5,464 nucleotides of DNA from Candidatus Bipolaricaulota bacterium (GTDB lineage: Bacteria > Bipolaricaulota > Bipolaricaulia > M55B111), in assembly GCA_018334595.1 (NCBI GenBank), contig JAGXLQ010000104.1, positions 1-5,464 of the forward strand, in the 5' to 3' direction. The notes below the pieces were generated by a model that was not told where the DNA came from, ran no database searches, and was given only the letters and a program-made list of their open reading frames with translations. The position numbers and the translations under genes are program-made. Positions 4,454-5,464 of this stretch are shown one piece after another (position 1 is the first letter of the stretch; each line of letters starts with the position of its first letter).

Positions 4454-5464
4454 ATGAGAAAGAAGATCACCAACCAAATCGACTGGATAGGTGTAAACGA
4501 CAGGACTACCGATCTGTTCGAGGACTTCTGGCCGCTCCCCGAGGGGATAAGCTACAACTCCTACCTCATCGAGGACGAGAAAAACGCCCTGATAGACGGA
4601 GTAAAGGAAGGGTTCACGGATGAGCTGGTAAGTGAAATTGGCTTCCAGGGGGGCGAACTTGACCTGGATTACGTGATCATAAACCATATGGAGCCCGACC
4701 ACAGCGGCGCGCTGCAGACGGTTTCCCGCCTGGGGAGAAACGTGGAGTTTTTCTGCACGGAGAAGGCCAAATCCATGCTAGAAAGCTTCTACGGCATCGC
4801 GGACGACGTCAGGGTAGTACATACCGGCGACACAGTCGAGTTAGGCTCACACGAACTCGAATTTATCGAGACCCCCTTCGTTCACTGGCCCGAGACGATG
4901 ATGACTTACGAGAGGGGGACGGGTATTCTCTTCTCCGGAGACGGCTTTGGTTCGTTCAAAACGCTAGACGGAGGAATATTCGACGACCAGGTTAACGTCG
5001 ACGAATACTTCGACGAGACGGTCCGCTACTTCTCCAACATTATCGGCGCCTACAGCGCAACCGTCAGGGCGGCCCTGGCCAAGCTGAAGGGCCACGAAAT
5101 AGAGGTGGTGGCGCCCGCACACGGGCTGGTCTGGCGTTCCGAACCTGAAAGGATCATCGACCACTACGCTCGACTGAGCAACCTGGAGAGCGTCCCCGCG
5201 GTCACCCTCGTTTACGGGTCCATGTACGGCTTCACGGAAAGAGTCATGGAAGCGGTGGCCGATGGAGTAAAGAGCGTCCCTGGCGTTGAGCTGGAAGTGA
5301 TCGACGCGGCGAGAACCCACCCCAGCTTTTCCCTGTCCGAATCATGGAAGCGCGAGGGCCTGATCGTCGGGTCTCCCACGTACGAGGCCAGAATATTTAC
5401 CCCCGTCGAGCAGTTCATCAACCTGGCAACGAAGAAGAAGTTAAAGGAACGGAAGGTCGGCTTC
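4454..5464 (+). CDS. Flavodiiron protein (A-type, O2/NO reductase), C-terminus cut by window edge
   Basis: The first 337 residues of a flavodiiron protein, of the rubredoxin:oxygen oxidoreductase/FprA family, run open to the window end. These cytosolic enzymes reduce O2 to water, and in some cases NO to N2O, in anaerobes. Residues 1-245 are the metallo-beta-lactamase-like domain with the full diiron ligand set: H78-x-E80-x-D82-H83, H144 in F-V-H-W-P-E, D163 in S-G-D-G-F-G, and H223 in P-A-H-G. The family N-terminus F-x-x-F-W-P-L-P-x-G-x-S-Y-N-S-Y is present at 22-37. A flavodoxin domain starts near 250 with the FMN phosphate loop Y-G-S-M-Y-G-F-T (254-261) and G-S-P-T-Y (306-310). The usual Asn in G-N-T is Phe260. 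Family members are normally about 390-410 residues, so some 60 or more residues are missing. The start is fixed by the promoter, the ribosome site and the typical N-terminus. It is divergent from the ferredoxin gene, a likely electron donor pool. Confidence 0.95.
   Translation, partial: MRKKITNQIDWIGVNDRTTDLFEDFWPLPEGISYNSYLIEDEKNALIDGVKEGFTDELVSEIGFQGGELDLDYVIINHMEPDHSGALQTVSRLGRNVEFFCTEKAKSMLESFYGIADDVRVVHTGDTVELGSHELEFIETPFVHWPETMMTYERGTGILFSGDGFGSFKTLDGGIFDDQVNVDEYFDETVRYFSNIIGAYSATVRAALAKLKGHEIEVVAPAHGLVWRSEPERIIDHYARLSNLESVPAVTLVYGSMYGFTERVMEAVADGVKSVPGVELEVIDAARTHPSFSLSESWKREGLIVGSPTYEARIFTPVEQFINLATKKKLKERKVGF

Noticed and set aside
4415..5421. Minus-strand open frames opposite the flavodiiron gene
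   Set aside because: They are antisense shadows. The plus strand has promoter, ribosome site and every diiron ligand.

Overview
This window looks bacterial and comes from an anaerobe or an oxygen-sensitive organism. The bacterial call rests on three things seen directly. The tRNA-Pro has the bacterial-type C1-G72/A73 acceptor end with CCA encoded in the DNA. There are three clean sigma70-type promoters (TTGAAA-17-TATATT, TTGAAA-16-TATACT, TTGACT-16-TATAAT). Most genes have strong Shine-Dalgarno sites. The ferredoxin (21 acidic to 6 basic residues) and the superoxide reductase (27 to 13) are acidic, which would suit a saline habitat but is not decisive. I cannot name the lineage.

Layout, left to right. 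Positions 1-138 hold the N-terminal 46 codons of a thymidine kinase (minus strand, cut by the window edge). A tRNA-Pro(GGG) lies only 3 nt upstream of it, and both are served by one promoter at 235-263. A gene-free stretch of about 225 bases (264-489) carries only short GC-rich palindromes. Then, on the minus strand, come korB (490-1368) and korA (1370-3118), a two-subunit 2-oxoacid:ferredoxin oxidoreductase with a fused gamma-alpha subunit. Upstream of korA is a small nine-cysteine zinc-ribbon or rubredoxin-like protein (3165-3449). Further upstream, an intrinsic terminator (3517-3556) follows a superoxide reductase gene (3593-3973), which itself follows a three-cysteine ferredoxin gene (4041-4292). 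A compact divergent control region (4293-4453) separates these from a plus-strand flavodiiron protein gene (4454 to the right edge, C-terminus missing).

Inferred working model: the 2-oxoacid oxidoreductase makes low-potential electrons and is oxygen-sensitive. The ferredoxin, and possibly the rubredoxin-like protein, are candidate carriers. Superoxide reductase and the flavodiiron protein would remove superoxide and O2 using reducing power from the same pool. The window is thus a redox and oxygen-defence cluster built from known families. I see no CRISPR array, insertion sequence or clearly new system. The least explained parts are the nine-cysteine small protein, the inverted repeats in the divergent promoter region, the tRNA-tdk junction and a strong hairpin inside the end of the small-protein gene.
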